In this document: positions 23,004 through 30,708 of the stretch, one piece after another
How positions within the stretch are numbered: the stretch's first letter is position 1
Layout of the letters: every line of letters begins with the position of its first letter
NCBI RefSeq assembly: GCF_013004605.1
Contig: NZ_JABEMA010000004.1
Coordinates: forward strand, 1 to 43,706
Direction: 5' to 3'
Source of the DNA: Pseudokineococcus marinus
GTDB taxonomy: Bacteria > Actinomycetota > Actinomycetes > Actinomycetales > Quadrisphaeraceae
DNA length: 43,706 nucleotides
The notes under the pieces: model-generated
What the model was told of the DNA's origin: nothing
Database searches by the model: none
What the model saw: only the letters and a program-made list of their open reading frames with translations
Made by a program: the position numbers and the translations under genes

Positions 23004-23779
23004 TCAGCCCGCCTCGGCTTCCATCTGCGCGATCAGCGCCCGCCGCGACGTCGACGGGCCGCCGGTGCCGCCGGGGGCGGTCAGGTCGCCTTCGAGCGCC
23101 GCGTCGACCGCGCGGCGGTGCTCGCGCTCCGCCTCCGAGGCGACGTCGTCGACGACGTGGGCGTAGACGACGTCGAGGAAGTCCCCGAGCTCGAGGTCGA
23201 GGAGTCCGCCGGCGCCTTCCTGGCCGCGAGCACCGCGGCGAGCTCGTCCTCGGACAGCTGCACCGCGACCGGCGGCCCGTCCCCGGCCAGCGTCACCACC
23301 GGCCCCTCGAGCGCCGCCGCCGGCGACCCACCTCCCGTTGAGGAGGTGCCAGTCGGCGAGGGCCCAGGCGCAGAGGTTGAGGGCCGCTCGGTAGGGCGGC
23401 CTCCGAAGTCCTCCACCAGGCCGGCGAGGACGTCCATGAGGACGTCGTCGTCGAAGCGCTCACCGACGAGCCGGTAGAAGCGCTTGTACTCGCGGACGTC
23501 GTCCTCGCCGGGCCCGAAGGCGTGGCGGAAGAAGTCCGCGATGAGCGCGGCACCCTCGGGGGTCGCCGCGTCGAGGTCGGCCTGCCGGGCGAACTCCGAC
23601 AGCAGCAGCACCGGGACGCGGCCGCGGCAGGTGAAGGTCTCCACCTGCTCGCGGACCGCGTCGGGCACCGGCTGGCCGGTGGCCTCGTCGGGCGTGAGGT
23701 CGGGGACCTCGTAGGTCAGCTCGAAGGTGACCGGCTCGGCGACGGCGGCCCGCTTGGCGGCGGCGTAGCGGCGGCTCAC
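23004..23779 (-). CDS. Tail assembly chaperone, frameshifted long form (gpGT-like)
   Basis: The short chaperone ORF ends at 23081, but the reading frame one base back continues with a well-formed protein from about 23219 (GLLDLELGDFLDVVYAHVVDD) to a TGA at 23004. The short ORF in the same stretch becomes Ser/Thr/Arg-only, which is not protein-like. A -1 shift near 23210-23230 would join them into about 258 residues. Long-tailed phages make such a second chaperone at low level to load the tape measure. No canonical X-XXY-YYZ heptamer is visible, so the slip site is uncertain. The tape measure starts 39 bases downstream. Confidence 0.75.
23081..23779 (-). CDS. Tail assembly chaperone, short form (gpG-like)
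   Basis: A 232-residue reading from GTG 23779, which overlaps the major tail stop as GTGA. The core (about 1-150) contains VTFELTYEVPDLTPDE, FRHAFGPGEDDVREYKRFYRLVGERFDDDVLMDVLAG, typical of actinophage tail chaperones placed between major tail and tape measure. A Gly/Pro/Ser linker and LSEDELAAVLAARK follow. The last 40 residues lie in the region probably translated mostly out of frame. It coats the tape measure during tail assembly and is not part of the virion. Confidence 0.82.
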   Translation of the reverse strand: MSRRYAAAKRAAVAEPVTFELTYEVPDLTPDEATGQPVPDAVREQVETFTCRGRVPVLLLSEFARQADLDAATPEGAALIADFFRHAFGPGEDDVREYKRFYRLVGERFDDDVLMDVLAGLVEDFGGRPTERPSTSAPGPSPTGTSSTGGGSPAAALEGPVVTLAGDGPPVAVQLSEDELAAVLAARKAPADSSTSSSGTSSTSSTPTSSTTSPRRRSASTAARSTRRSKAT

Positions 23780-24342
23780 GCCGCAGGCTCGCGCTCGTCG
23801 CTGATGATGCTCTTGAAGAACTTCTTGCCGTCGTCGGGCTTGTACAGCGTGAAGGTGTTGCTGATGGTCGTCTTCGCGGCGCCCTTGCGACGCGCCATCT
23901 CGACCGACCCGGTCTGCTTGCCCTTGCGCCAGACGTGGCGCTCCTTGCCGTCCTCGGACTCGAAGCCGATCATCACGTAGAGCTCCTCGCCGAGCTCCGG
24001 CGGCTCGAACGTCTTGAAGCCCGCCCCGGTCGTGATGGTGCCGCCGTTCATCGCCCGGCGCAGCGACTGCGTCGTCACCTCGGCCGAGGCGAAGGACACC
24101 GAGCCGGTGCGGCCCGTCGGGGCCGAGTCGAGGGGCTCGAGCTCCTCGGCGACGGGGACGTCCTCGAAGGACGTCTCCATGTTGAAGGTCGAGCCCTCCT
24201 CGGTGTAGCCGATGCGACCCCAGGCCGCCGGCCACGGCGACGACAGGTCGACCGGCTCCTCCGAGCCGATGGGGGCCATGAGCAGGTGGCCCGGCCCGAG
24301 GGACAGGGCGCGGGGGTTGCCGCGAGCGCCAGCGACGGCCAT
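23776..24342 (-). CDS. Major tail tube protein
   Basis: A 188-residue protein from ATG 24342, with AAGGA upstream. The N terminus GHLLMAPIGSEEPVDLSSPWPAAWGRIGYTEEG is typical of actinophage major tail proteins, and the two-sheet body contains TGSVSFASAEVT and KTTISNTFTLYKPDDGKKFFKSII. It polymerises to the tail tube. Position after neck genes and before the chaperones agrees. A hairpin lies just before the gene, perhaps tuning its level. Confidence 0.86.
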   Translation of the reverse strand: MAVAGARGNPRALSLGPGHLLMAPIGSEEPVDLSSPWPAAWGRIGYTEEGSTFNMETSFEDVPVAEELEPLDSAPTGRTGSVSFASAEVTTQSLRRAMNGGTITTGAGFKTFEPPELGEELYVMIGFESEDGKERHVWRKGKQTGSVEMARRKGAAKTTISNTFTLYKPDDGKKFFKSIISDEREPAA

Positions 24343-24370
24343 GAGCGGAGTCCTTCCAGGACGGGGACAG

Positions 24371-24430
24371 CACGAAGAGCCCCGAGGCGGGCGCCAGGGG
24401 GCCGGAGACCGGCGCGGGCGGCGCCGGGGT
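24371..24430 (-). terminator. Terminator- or attenuator-like hairpin between neck and tail tube genes
   Basis: GCCCCGAGGCGGGCGCC on the left (from 24379) can fold with GGCGCCGGGGT on the right, with bulges. On the minus strand it is followed by CTCTTCGTGC, as in the terminators at 4992 and 5571. Partial read-through would be needed for the tail genes. Confidence 0.4.
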
Positions 24431-24432
24431 GG

Positions 24433-24741
24433 TCAGATGCGGGTCGCCTCGAACGCCGGCCGCAGGAACGGCTGGGCGCGCTGGCGCACGGTGCCCTCCT
24501 CCGCGAAGCGGAGGTAGAACTGCTCGGGGGACCAGCCCACAGCGACGAACGGCCCTTGGGCGTCCACGTCGAGCTCGGCGTGGATGCTGCGAGCGCCAGC
24601 CCCGGTGAGCACCGGGGCGCCCTCACGGGCTCGGTCGGCGATGTCGTCGCCGATGTCCTCGAGGAGGTCTTCGACGTCGTCGTCGTCCTCCAGGTCGTCG
24701 ATCGCCGCCTGGTCGAGGACGAGCCGGACGTCGACGGCCAC
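24433..24741 (-). CDS. Neck or tail-completion protein (HK97 gp10-like)
   Basis: A 102-residue protein from GTG 24741. An acidic helical start (DDLEDDDDVEDLLEDIGDDIADRAREGAPVLTGA) and a short beta part ending in EEGTVRQRAQPFLRPAFEA match the HK97 gp10 / minor tail family, where the PFLRPAF ending is characteristic. Its likely job is to close the neck or complete the tail end. Two bases separate it from the upstream gene. Confidence 0.8.
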   Translation of the reverse strand: MAVDVRLVLDQAAIDDLEDDDDVEDLLEDIGDDIADRAREGAPVLTGAGARSIHAELDVDAQGPFVAVGWSPEQFYLRFAEEGTVRQRAQPFLRPAFEATRI

Positions 24742-24743
24742 GG

Positions 24744-24974
24744 TCAGCTGCGGGTGGAGGAGGACGCCTGGGCGGCGGCCTCGGCCTGGGAGGCGGTGGC
24801 GTCGCTGGTCAGGCCGAGGGCCTTGCGGCCGGCGGCCGTGGACGCCTTCGCGACGTCCTTCTCCCAGCCGTTGCGCTCGACGTTCTCGGGCGGGACGACG
24901 TCGCCGACGTTGTGGGCGCGGGCGCGGCCGATGTACAGCGGCTTCGTCGCGACGACGGTCTCGGTGGTGGCCAT
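24744..24974 (-). CDS. Small virion-region protein, hypothetical
   Basis: A 76-residue protein from ATG 24974. The first 40 residues contain KPLYIGRARAHNVGDVVPPENV, a beta-hairpin pattern seen in small head-tail proteins of actinophages, and the tail is Ala/Ser-rich. The function is unknown; its place among the connector genes suggests a neck component or regulator of the tail terminator. Confidence 0.68.
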   Translation of the reverse strand: MATTETVVATKPLYIGRARAHNVGDVVPPENVERNGWEKDVAKASTAAGRKALGLTSDATASQAEAAAQASSSTRS

Positions 24975-24978
24975 GGGC

Positions 24979-25395
24979 TCACTCCAGGGGGCTCGTGTGC
25001 ATGCGCACGGTCAGCAGGTAGCGGGGGCGGTCGTTGGTCGGGTCCGGGGAGGTGTAGGGCTGCAGGTCGATGCCGACGCCGGCGACCCACCCGCCGTCGA
25101 GCTCCCCGCGGATCGACTCGACGCCGACCCGGTCGGCGGTCACCGCGGAGGCGAGCTGCCACGCGGACCCGTCGTCGGTGCCGTCGCCGAGGTAGCGGCC
25201 CCAGCAGCCGATCTGCACGAGCGGGGACGCGGAGCCGTAGCCCATCGGCCCGCCGATGACGTCGAGCTGGATGCACGGCTCGTCGCCGACGACCTCGGTG
25301 CCGACCCGGTCGCCGGCGAGCGCGGCCACGTCCGGGAGGGCGAGGAGGCCGAGGCGCAGGGCCTCGGTCGCCTCGGGGTAGCGACCACCGGCCAC
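24979..25395 (-). CDS. Tail terminator (gpU/gp17-like)
   Basis: A 138-residue protein from GTG 25395, chosen because GGGAGG lies seven bases ahead and because the preceding frame is not protein-like. The pattern is that of DUF3168-type tail terminators: an N-terminal helix (PEATEALRLGLLALPDVAALAGDRVGT) then strands CIQLDVIGG, VQIGCWG and RYLLTVRMHTS. Such proteins cap the finished tail for joining to the head. Gene order agrees. Confidence 0.77.
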   Translation of the reverse strand: MAGGRYPEATEALRLGLLALPDVAALAGDRVGTEVVGDEPCIQLDVIGGPMGYGSASPLVQIGCWGRYLGDGTDDGSAWQLASAVTADRVGVESIRGELDGGWVAGVGIDLQPYTSPDPTNDRPRYLLTVRMHTSPLE

Positions 25396-25406
25396 GTGGC
25401 CCTCCC

Positions 25407-25766
25407 TCAGCTGGTCACGCGGCGCAGGACCGCCTCGACGTGGTGCGGGACGCCGCGGTGACGCCACCGGGCGACCTCGCCGTCCACCTCGAGCGGGGCT
25501 GGCTGTCCGGTGGTCTCGTCGAGGACGCCGTCCCACTCGATCCGGTCGGTGGGCAGCAGGTCCGTGGCCGGGCCGGCGAAGAGCCGCCAGCTCGTCACGG
25601 TGGTCTGCCGTCCGCCGGCGTCCTCGTCGGCCGCCTGCGGCTGCACCGACGCCGCCAGCGGCTGCGAGCGCTGCGCCGCCGACCAGTCCCGCGCCCGGAC
25701 GCCGTTGCGGCCCGGCTCGCCGAGGCTCGCCCGGACGACGACGACGCGGTCGTGGTAGCGGCTCAC
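25407..25766 (-). CDS. Head closure or stopper protein (gp16-like)
   Basis: A 119-residue protein from GTG 25766, overlapping the adaptor stop by GTGA. It is a small beta-barrel-type sequence (DRVVVVRASLGEPGRNGV, VTSWRLFAGPATDLLPTDRIEWDG, ARWRHRGVPHHVEAVLRRV). This matches head-tail joining proteins of the SPP1 gp16 or HK97 gp9 kind, where DxIxxDG and the closing HHxEAxL are typical. It would plug the portal after packaging. Confidence 0.78.
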   Translation of the reverse strand: MSRYHDRVVVVRASLGEPGRNGVRARDWSAAQRSQPLAASVQPQAADEDAGGRQTTVTSWRLFAGPATDLLPTDRIEWDGVLDETTGQPAPLEVDGEVARWRHRGVPHHVEAVLRRVTS

Positions 25767-26119
25767 GGCCACGCCACCGGGTCGGGGAAGGACCCGGACG
25801 GCGTCCCGCCGGTGCGCAGCGCCGCGGTGACGCCGGCGAGGATCTCGGCCCGGCGGGCGGCGAACCACCCGTCGGACTCGTCGCCGGTGACGGACTGCGA
25901 GCGCGACGTCGGGTTGTCGACGGCCAGGCCCGCGAGCTCCAGGCACGCGGACCACAGCGCCTCGGGCACCGGGTCGGGCCACTCGGCCAGGCCGGTCGCG
26001 CCGCGGAGCCAGCCCTCGACGACCCGGACGGCGAGGACCGCCCGGCCGTCGGGGACGGCCGTGTCGTCGCGGCCGAGCCACTCGCGGACCTCGTCGGGCG
26101 TCACGAGCGGCTCGGCCAC
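25763..26119 (-). CDS. Head-tail adaptor (gp15/gp6-like)
   Basis: A 118-residue all-helical protein from GTG 26119: VTPDEVREWLGR, VLAVRVVEGWLRGATGL, LWSACLELAGLAVDNPT, WFAARRAEILAGVTAAL. Helical bundles of this length at this position form the ring under the portal. The SYS/VTG-type loop after helix three, common to the family, is present as SQSVTGDES. Confidence 0.78.
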   Translation of the reverse strand: MAEPLVTPDEVREWLGRDDTAVPDGRAVLAVRVVEGWLRGATGLAEWPDPVPEALWSACLELAGLAVDNPTSRSQSVTGDESDGWFAARRAEILAGVTAALRTGGTPSGSFPDPVAWP

Positions 26120-26120
26120 G

Positions 26121-26720
26121 TCAGCCCTCCGTCTGCTGCGCCTCGTGCTCGCGGACCCGGGCCACGAGCTCGTCCTTCGTCAGGGCGTCGGCCTCCTCGC
26201 GGGGCAGCACGCCGGTCTCGACGACGTAGTCGGCCCACACGGCCTTCGCCGCGACGCGCGGCGGACGCTGCGGCCCGTCGCTGTCCTGGCCGCCGTCGGG
26301 CGCCTCGTCCGGCTCGTCGGCGCCCTCGGCGTCGTCGTCCGGCTCGTCGGCGCCCGTGTCGGTCTCCGTCGGCGGGGGCGTCGGGGCGCCCCCGGTCGGC
26401 GGGGTCGACGGCTGCGCGCGCCGGCGCCGCACCGGCTGCCCCGTGATGGCCGCGCGGGCCTCCGGGGACAGCGCCGCGAGCGCCGCCTCGTAGACGGCCT
26501 TCGCGGCCTCCGCGGCGGCCTTCTCCCGGGCGCCCGGCTCGACGACCGCGCCCGCGAGCACGAGCCGCCGGGCCTCGGCCGCGTCGAGGTCGACGAGCGC
26601 GCCGGTGCGGTGCCGGACGTAGGTCAGCGGCTGCCCGGGCTTCGACGTCGGCACGTCGAGCTGGACGGCGGCGACCTCGTACCGGCCGGCCTTGATCTCG
26701 TCGGGGGACGTCACGCTCAC
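26121..26720 (-). CDS. Virion-region protein with acidic linker and LEM/HeH-like tail
   Basis: A 199-residue protein from GTG 26720 (GTGA overlap with the capsid stop). Residues 1-65 form a small beta domain (RYEVAAVQLDVPTSKPGQPLTYVRHRTGALVDL), 66-95 a helix, 100-150 a Pro/Asp/Glu/Thr-rich disordered linker, and the last 40 a helix-extended-helix (ALTKDELVARVREHEAQ), a motif known in phage head-region proteins. Function unknown; probably a minor head or connector-assembly protein. Confidence 0.7.
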   Translation of the reverse strand: MSVTSPDEIKAGRYEVAAVQLDVPTSKPGQPLTYVRHRTGALVDLDAAEARRLVLAGAVVEPGAREKAAAEAAKAVYEAALAALSPEARAAITGQPVRRRRAQPSTPPTGGAPTPPPTETDTGADEPDDDAEGADEPDEAPDGGQDSDGPQRPPRVAAKAVWADYVVETGVLPREEADALTKDELVARVREHEAQQTEG

Positions 26721-27649
26721 GCCGACCGCACCCCCGTGATCCAGCACGCCGCCTTGGGCTGGTCGACGCCGAGGACCCGCTTGCGGGTGGCGTCGCAGCG
26801 CCAGGACTCCGTCGGGCCGCCGTTGGGGCCGCCGCCCTCGCCGTACAGCGGGGTGACGCCGAGCGGGCGGGTGTCGGACCAGAAGCCGACGGTGCCGGCC
26901 TCGGTGACGAGCACCCGGTCACGCGGCCAGAAGCGCGACGTGAGCCCCGTCATCCCGGCGATGGTCCGCGGGAGCGTGCCCGTGTAGGCCGGGTTCTCCT
27001 CCGCGAGCCCGTCCTTGTAGATCGCGAGGAACTCGTCGTTGTCCATGAGCGCCGGCTTGAGACCGCCGTGCATGACGACGGTGTCCGCCTCGAAGGCGAA
27101 GGTGTCATCGTCCTGGCCGGTGTCCGGCTTGGCCGAGGCGACGATCTCCTGCGCGGCGAAGATGTCGTGGCGGATGCGCGCCGTCGGGGTGTCCCACGCC
27201 GCCGCGGCCGGCACGGTCGGGATCGCCGGGTTGAGGAGCGTGGCCCGCAGGGCCCGCACCTCGGCGCGCAGCATCGTGTTGACGAGCTGCCGGACCTGGG
27301 TGTTGACCTGGTCCAGCTTGTTCTCGTCCCGCATCTCGAGGGACACGCGGATGCCGAGGGCGTCCTTGAGGCCGATGGAGATGCGCGGCAGGCCGCGCTG
27401 GCCGGCCGCCACCGGGATCTCGCCGAACTCGGCGACGGTGGCGACGTCGTCGCCGAGGAAGAGGGGTGTGGACTCCTCGAAGGAGACCAGGCCGTTGGTG
27501 TTCGCGCCGGCGTCGCGCAGCAGCGCCGGGATCACCGACGTGCCCTGCAGCATCTCGATGATGCGGGCGGGGATCGCGAGGGGGGCGCCGACGAGGTCGG
27601 CGACCGTGGTGCGGCCGCCGTCCGTGACGCTCGTGACGGTCGTGGGCAT
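26717..27649 (-). CDS. Major capsid protein (HK97 fold)
   Basis: A 310-residue shell protein from ATG 27649, with GGAGG eight bases upstream. It has the layout of HK97-fold capsids: N arm, LVSFEESTPLFLGDDVATVAEFGEIPVAAG strand region, the long spine helix with NKLDQVNTQVRQLVNTMLRAEVRALRATLL, a P-domain and an A-domain loop with PRTIAGMTGLTSRFWPRDRVLV. No long N-terminal delta domain is present, which agrees with a separate scaffold fused to the protease gene. Decoration protein and protease lie directly upstream. Confidence 0.87.
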   Translation of the reverse strand: MPTTVTSVTDGGRTTVADLVGAPLAIPARIIEMLQGTSVIPALLRDAGANTNGLVSFEESTPLFLGDDVATVAEFGEIPVAAGQRGLPRISIGLKDALGIRVSLEMRDENKLDQVNTQVRQLVNTMLRAEVRALRATLLNPAIPTVPAAAAWDTPTARIRHDIFAAQEIVASAKPDTGQDDDTFAFEADTVVMHGGLKPALMDNDEFLAIYKDGLAEENPAYTGTLPRTIAGMTGLTSRFWPRDRVLVTEAGTVGFWSDTRPLGVTPLYGEGGGPNGGPTESWRCDATRKRVLGVDQPKAACWITGVRSA

Positions 27650-27666
27650 CTTCTTCTCCTCCAGGC

Positions 27667-28104
27667 TCAGGCGGTCCGCATGAGCCCGGTGGCGCCGGAG
27701 GCGACCCCCAGGGGCTCGGTGCAGATGCCGACGACGAGACGGGCGTCCGGCGTGGCGCCGGCCGCGACGACGGTGCCGCCGGCGGCGGCCTTGAGGCGGT
27801 CGCCGAAGGCGGCCGCGCCGGAGTACCTCACGGGCACCTCGATGCCGCCGTAGGCGACCGAGACGGCCGCCGGGAGCACCGCGGTGTTGAGCACCGAGCG
27901 CCCGCCGACGTCGACCGGCGTGGTGACCTGGGCCTCGGGGGCGATGCCGTCGACGACGGCGACCCCGAGGACCTTCGCGGAGTCCGCGGCGGCGACGCCG
28001 ACGCGGCCCGCGGCGCGGGCCTCCACCAGCTGGCCACCGAGGATCGGCTCGGCCGGGACGAAGGTCTTCGGCCCGGTCTTCGTGCGCATGACTGCTCCGG
28101 CCAT
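27667..28104 (-). CDS. Capsid decoration or stabilising protein
   Basis: A 145-residue protein from ATG 28104, one base after the protease stop. Beta-rich with Ala/Gly/Val, and short repeats of the kind GGQLVEARAAGRVGVAAADSAKVLGVAVVDG that resemble DUF2190 or lambda gpD-like capsid decoration proteins. Order protease - decoration - capsid is common in siphoviruses. Confidence 0.74.
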   Translation of the reverse strand: MAGAVMRTKTGPKTFVPAEPILGGQLVEARAAGRVGVAAADSAKVLGVAVVDGIAPEAQVTTPVDVGGRSVLNTAVLPAAVSVAYGGIEVPVRYSGAAAFGDRLKAAAGGTVVAAGATPDARLVVGICTEPLGVASGATGLMRTA

Positions 28105-28105
28105 G

Positions 28106-29341
28106 TCAGACCCTCCAGTTCCGGTAGACGGGGCTCTCGCGGACGTCGGCGACCGGGTCGTTGCCCGCGCCGTCGTGGTCGCCGTCGTGGCCCTTGGCGG
28201 CCAGCGGCACGGTGCCGGGCTCGAGCGAGGCCAGGACCTCGGCGGCGCCCGGGTCGGCGGCCAGCTGGGCACGCCAGTGGTCGGCGCGCACCGGCGGGAT
28301 GCGCCCGTCGTCGACGGCCGCGCGCACCAGAGCGTCGTTGCGGTCGGTGATCTGCTGCGTGCGGGCCTCGCGGCCCGCGCGGGCGTCCGCGCGCAGCTCG
28401 TCGAGCGTCGCCGTCTCGATGAGGGACGTGCCCTCGGGCAGCGACGCGGTGGGGGAGGGCGCCGACGGCTCGGCGCGCTCGGCGAGCGCCTCGGTGAGCG
28501 CGGCGACGATGGTCGCCTCGTCGGCGTCACCGCCGAGCCCGAGCTCCTGGCGCATGGTCGTGAGCTGCTCGTCCGTGAAGGCCACGGCGCGGCTCCCTTC
28601 CTGCAGGGGGGTGGACCCGGACCCGGCGGGCGCCGGAGCGGGGGTGTGGGGGGCCGGCGCGGCGGCGCGGCCGGCGTGGGCGAAGACCGACAGGTCGAAG
28701 CGGGCCCGCGCGGTCGCGGCCTGCTCCTCGTCGCCGTCCTCGTCGACGCGGTCAGCGAGCCCTGAGGCGACGGCCTCCTCGGCGGTGAACCACGTCTCGG
28801 CGCGCATGACGTCGCGCCACTCGTCGGCGGTGCCGCCGGCGCGGCGGGCGTACAGCCCGGCGAGGTTCTGGGACTCGCGGGAGAGGTCCGCGGCCATGCG
28901 CTCCATCTCGGCGGCGTCGCCGACGCACAGGCCCCACGCGTCGTGGACCATCAGTTCGGCGCCGGGCGACATGACGACCTCGTCGCCGGCCATCGCGACT
29001 ACGGACGCGGCGGAGGCGGCGATGCCGTCGACGACCACAACGACGCGAGCCGGGTGCTGGCGCAGCGCGTTGTAGATCGCCAGGCCCTCCCACACCTCGC
29101 CGCCGGGGGAGTTGACGTGCAGCTCGACCGTCGTCGTGGTGGCGGGCAGCTCGTCGAGGACCGCGGCGAACTCCTTCGCCGAGACGCCGAACCACTCGCC
29201 CCACGAGTCGATCGGGTCGTACAGCCGCAGCACCGCTACGGCCGCCGTCCCGCCGACCGACGGCGCGGTCGCGCGCACCGGCGTCTTGTCCCGGCCGCCC
29301 GTTCGGGCGAGGAAGTGGAAGCGGTCGGCCAGCTGCGTCAC
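28106..29341 (-). CDS. ClpP-like prohead protease fused to scaffold
   Basis: A 411-residue protein from GTG 29341 (GTGA overlap with the portal stop). Residues about 35-205 are a ClpP/S14 serine protease: HVNSPGGEVWEGLAIYNAL, catalytic S110 in GIAASAAS and H133 in LMVHDAWG. Where ClpP has its catalytic Asp, ETWFTAEEA offers E182. A Pro-rich hinge (about 220-245) joins a helical, acidic C-terminal part (about 250-411) with FTDEQLTTMRQELG, which looks like a scaffold. It would organise the procapsid and then cleave head proteins, including its own scaffold. Confidence 0.87.
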   Translation of the reverse strand: MTQLADRFHFLARTGGRDKTPVRATAPSVGGTAAVAVLRLYDPIDSWGEWFGVSAKEFAAVLDELPATTTTVELHVNSPGGEVWEGLAIYNALRQHPARVVVVVDGIAASAASVVAMAGDEVVMSPGAELMVHDAWGLCVGDAAEMERMAADLSRESQNLAGLYARRAGGTADEWRDVMRAETWFTAEEAVASGLADRVDEDGDEEQAATARARFDLSVFAHAGRAAAPAPHTPAPAPAGSGSTPLQEGSRAVAFTDEQLTTMRQELGLGGDADEATIVAALTEALAERAEPSAPSPTASLPEGTSLIETATLDELRADARAGREARTQQITDRNDALVRAAVDDGRIPPVRADHWRAQLAADPGAAEVLASLEPGTVPLAAKGHDGDHDGAGNDPVADVRESPVYRNWRV

Positions 29342-30693
29342 GACGTCGTCCCCTCTGTCGGTGCGGGCGGGAGCGCCTTGGGCGGCAGGCCGAAGGTCGT
29401 GCGCACGAACTCCTCGAGCTCGCGGTCGGGGAAGACCACCCCGGCGTCGACGAGCCACTTGATGGCGTCGGCCGTCGCGGCGTTCCGCGAGCCGATCTCG
29501 TCGAAGCGCAGCAGCGGCACCGCGGCGTCGGGCCCGAAGTTGAGGTCGACGAGGTCCTCGACGACGTGCTGGTTGGCGATGTCGGCGATCTGCATGGCGA
29601 CCGTCTGCAGCGACAGCGTGAAGAAGTCCGCGAAGGTGCTGCCGAGCGCCCACGAGCCGGTCTGCTGACCGAGGTTGAGGAAGTGCCCCAGCGCCGTCCG
29701 GCCGATCTGCTCGTCGTGGTAGCGGATCGGCGCCATGGCGTCGGGCAGGTCGCCCTCGACGCCGCGGAGCACGAGGTCGGCGTCGGCGGGCACCGCCGCG
29801 CCGGCCGTCAGGCCCGAGCGCCACTGCGTCGCGAGCTTCCGTCCCGCGGTGAGCTCCTCCTCGAGCGCGCTGGCCGCCTTGTACAGCGGCACGCCCATCC
29901 CGTTCCGGTCGATCATCTGCGCCTGCGTGCGGATGAGCCGGTCCTTGATGAGCCAGTGCTTGTAGGCCGCCCGGAGCATCGACGTGCCCCGCCAGTCGCC
30001 GCCCTCACGCTCGTTGACGTAGGCGACGAGCCGGTCCACCGGGATGACGACCTTCTCGACCCGGCCGCGCCGGTCCGCCGGCGGCTGCTGCTCGATCGAC
30101 ACGAGCCCGCCGTCCGAGGCGACGTTGATGGCCGACAGCGTCCGGGGGAGCCGCGGCGCGAGCTTGCGCAGCCGCGCCCGGCCCTGCCCGTCGATCCGGT
30201 ACACCTGCTCGAAGAAGGAGTGCCCGAACGGCAGGCACAGCAGCGCCTCCTGCAGGTGCTGCGGCCACGAGAAGCGGTCCCGCGAGCGCGGCACCGTCGT
30301 GGCCGGGCCGGCGCCCTCGCCGGGCACGCCCATCCCGACGGGCAGCCCGAGGTCCTCGGCGACGAGCTGCACGACGGCCGGGTCAGCGCCGTTCGGGTCG
30401 ACGTACCAGCGGGTGCGCTGCAGCGGCATCGTCACGGCCCGCAGGACCGAGCGGACCTGCCCGTCCTGCTTGCGCATCCGGTCGTAGACCTGGACCGCCT
30501 GCGGCCACCGCAGCTCGGGCGTCTCCTCCTCGAGGAGCGCCGACCACCACGACGTCGAGGACAGCGCGTAGCCGACCTCCGACGTCGGTGCGGCGACGAC
30601 CGGCGGCGCCGGCTCCACCGCGGCGCGCGGGCGGGCGATCGCGGCGGGGCGGTGCCCAGCGACGCGGGAGGCGCGGACCGTGGGACGGGCCAC
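29338..30693 (-). CDS. Portal protein (DUF935/gp29-like)
   Basis: A 451-residue protein forming the DNA gate and packaging base. GTG 30693 was chosen because GGGAGG lies five bases before it; GTG 30699 overlaps that site. The family pattern is clear: VYDRMRKQDGQVRSVLRAVTMPLQRTRWYVDP, CLPFGHSFFEQVY, then GSTFADFFTLSLQTVAMQIADIANQHVVEDLVDLNFG, the hallmark of Mu gp29-like portals found in actinophages. It precedes the protease and follows the terminase by 15 bases. Confidence 0.87.
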   Translation of the reverse strand: MARPTVRASRVAGHRPAAIARPRAAVEPAPPVVAAPTSEVGYALSSTSWWSALLEEETPELRWPQAVQVYDRMRKQDGQVRSVLRAVTMPLQRTRWYVDPNGADPAVVQLVAEDLGLPVGMGVPGEGAGPATTVPRSRDRFSWPQHLQEALLCLPFGHSFFEQVYRIDGQGRARLRKLAPRLPRTLSAINVASDGGLVSIEQQPPADRRGRVEKVVIPVDRLVAYVNEREGGDWRGTSMLRAAYKHWLIKDRLIRTQAQMIDRNGMGVPLYKAASALEEELTAGRKLATQWRSGLTAGAAVPADADLVLRGVEGDLPDAMAPIRYHDEQIGRTALGHFLNLGQQTGSWALGSTFADFFTLSLQTVAMQIADIANQHVVEDLVDLNFGPDAAVPLLRFDEIGSRNAATADAIKWLVDAGVVFPDRELEEFVRTTFGLPPKALPPAPTEGTTS

Positions 30694-30708
30694 GAGCACC
30701 TCCCGTCG

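Noticed and set aside
19407-23477. A plus-strand open frame of more than 1350 codons
   Set aside because: It lies opposite the tape measure and chaperone genes. Its Arg/Gly/Asp-rich repeats are what high-GC coding DNA gives on the other strand; the minus-strand proteins have clear domains.
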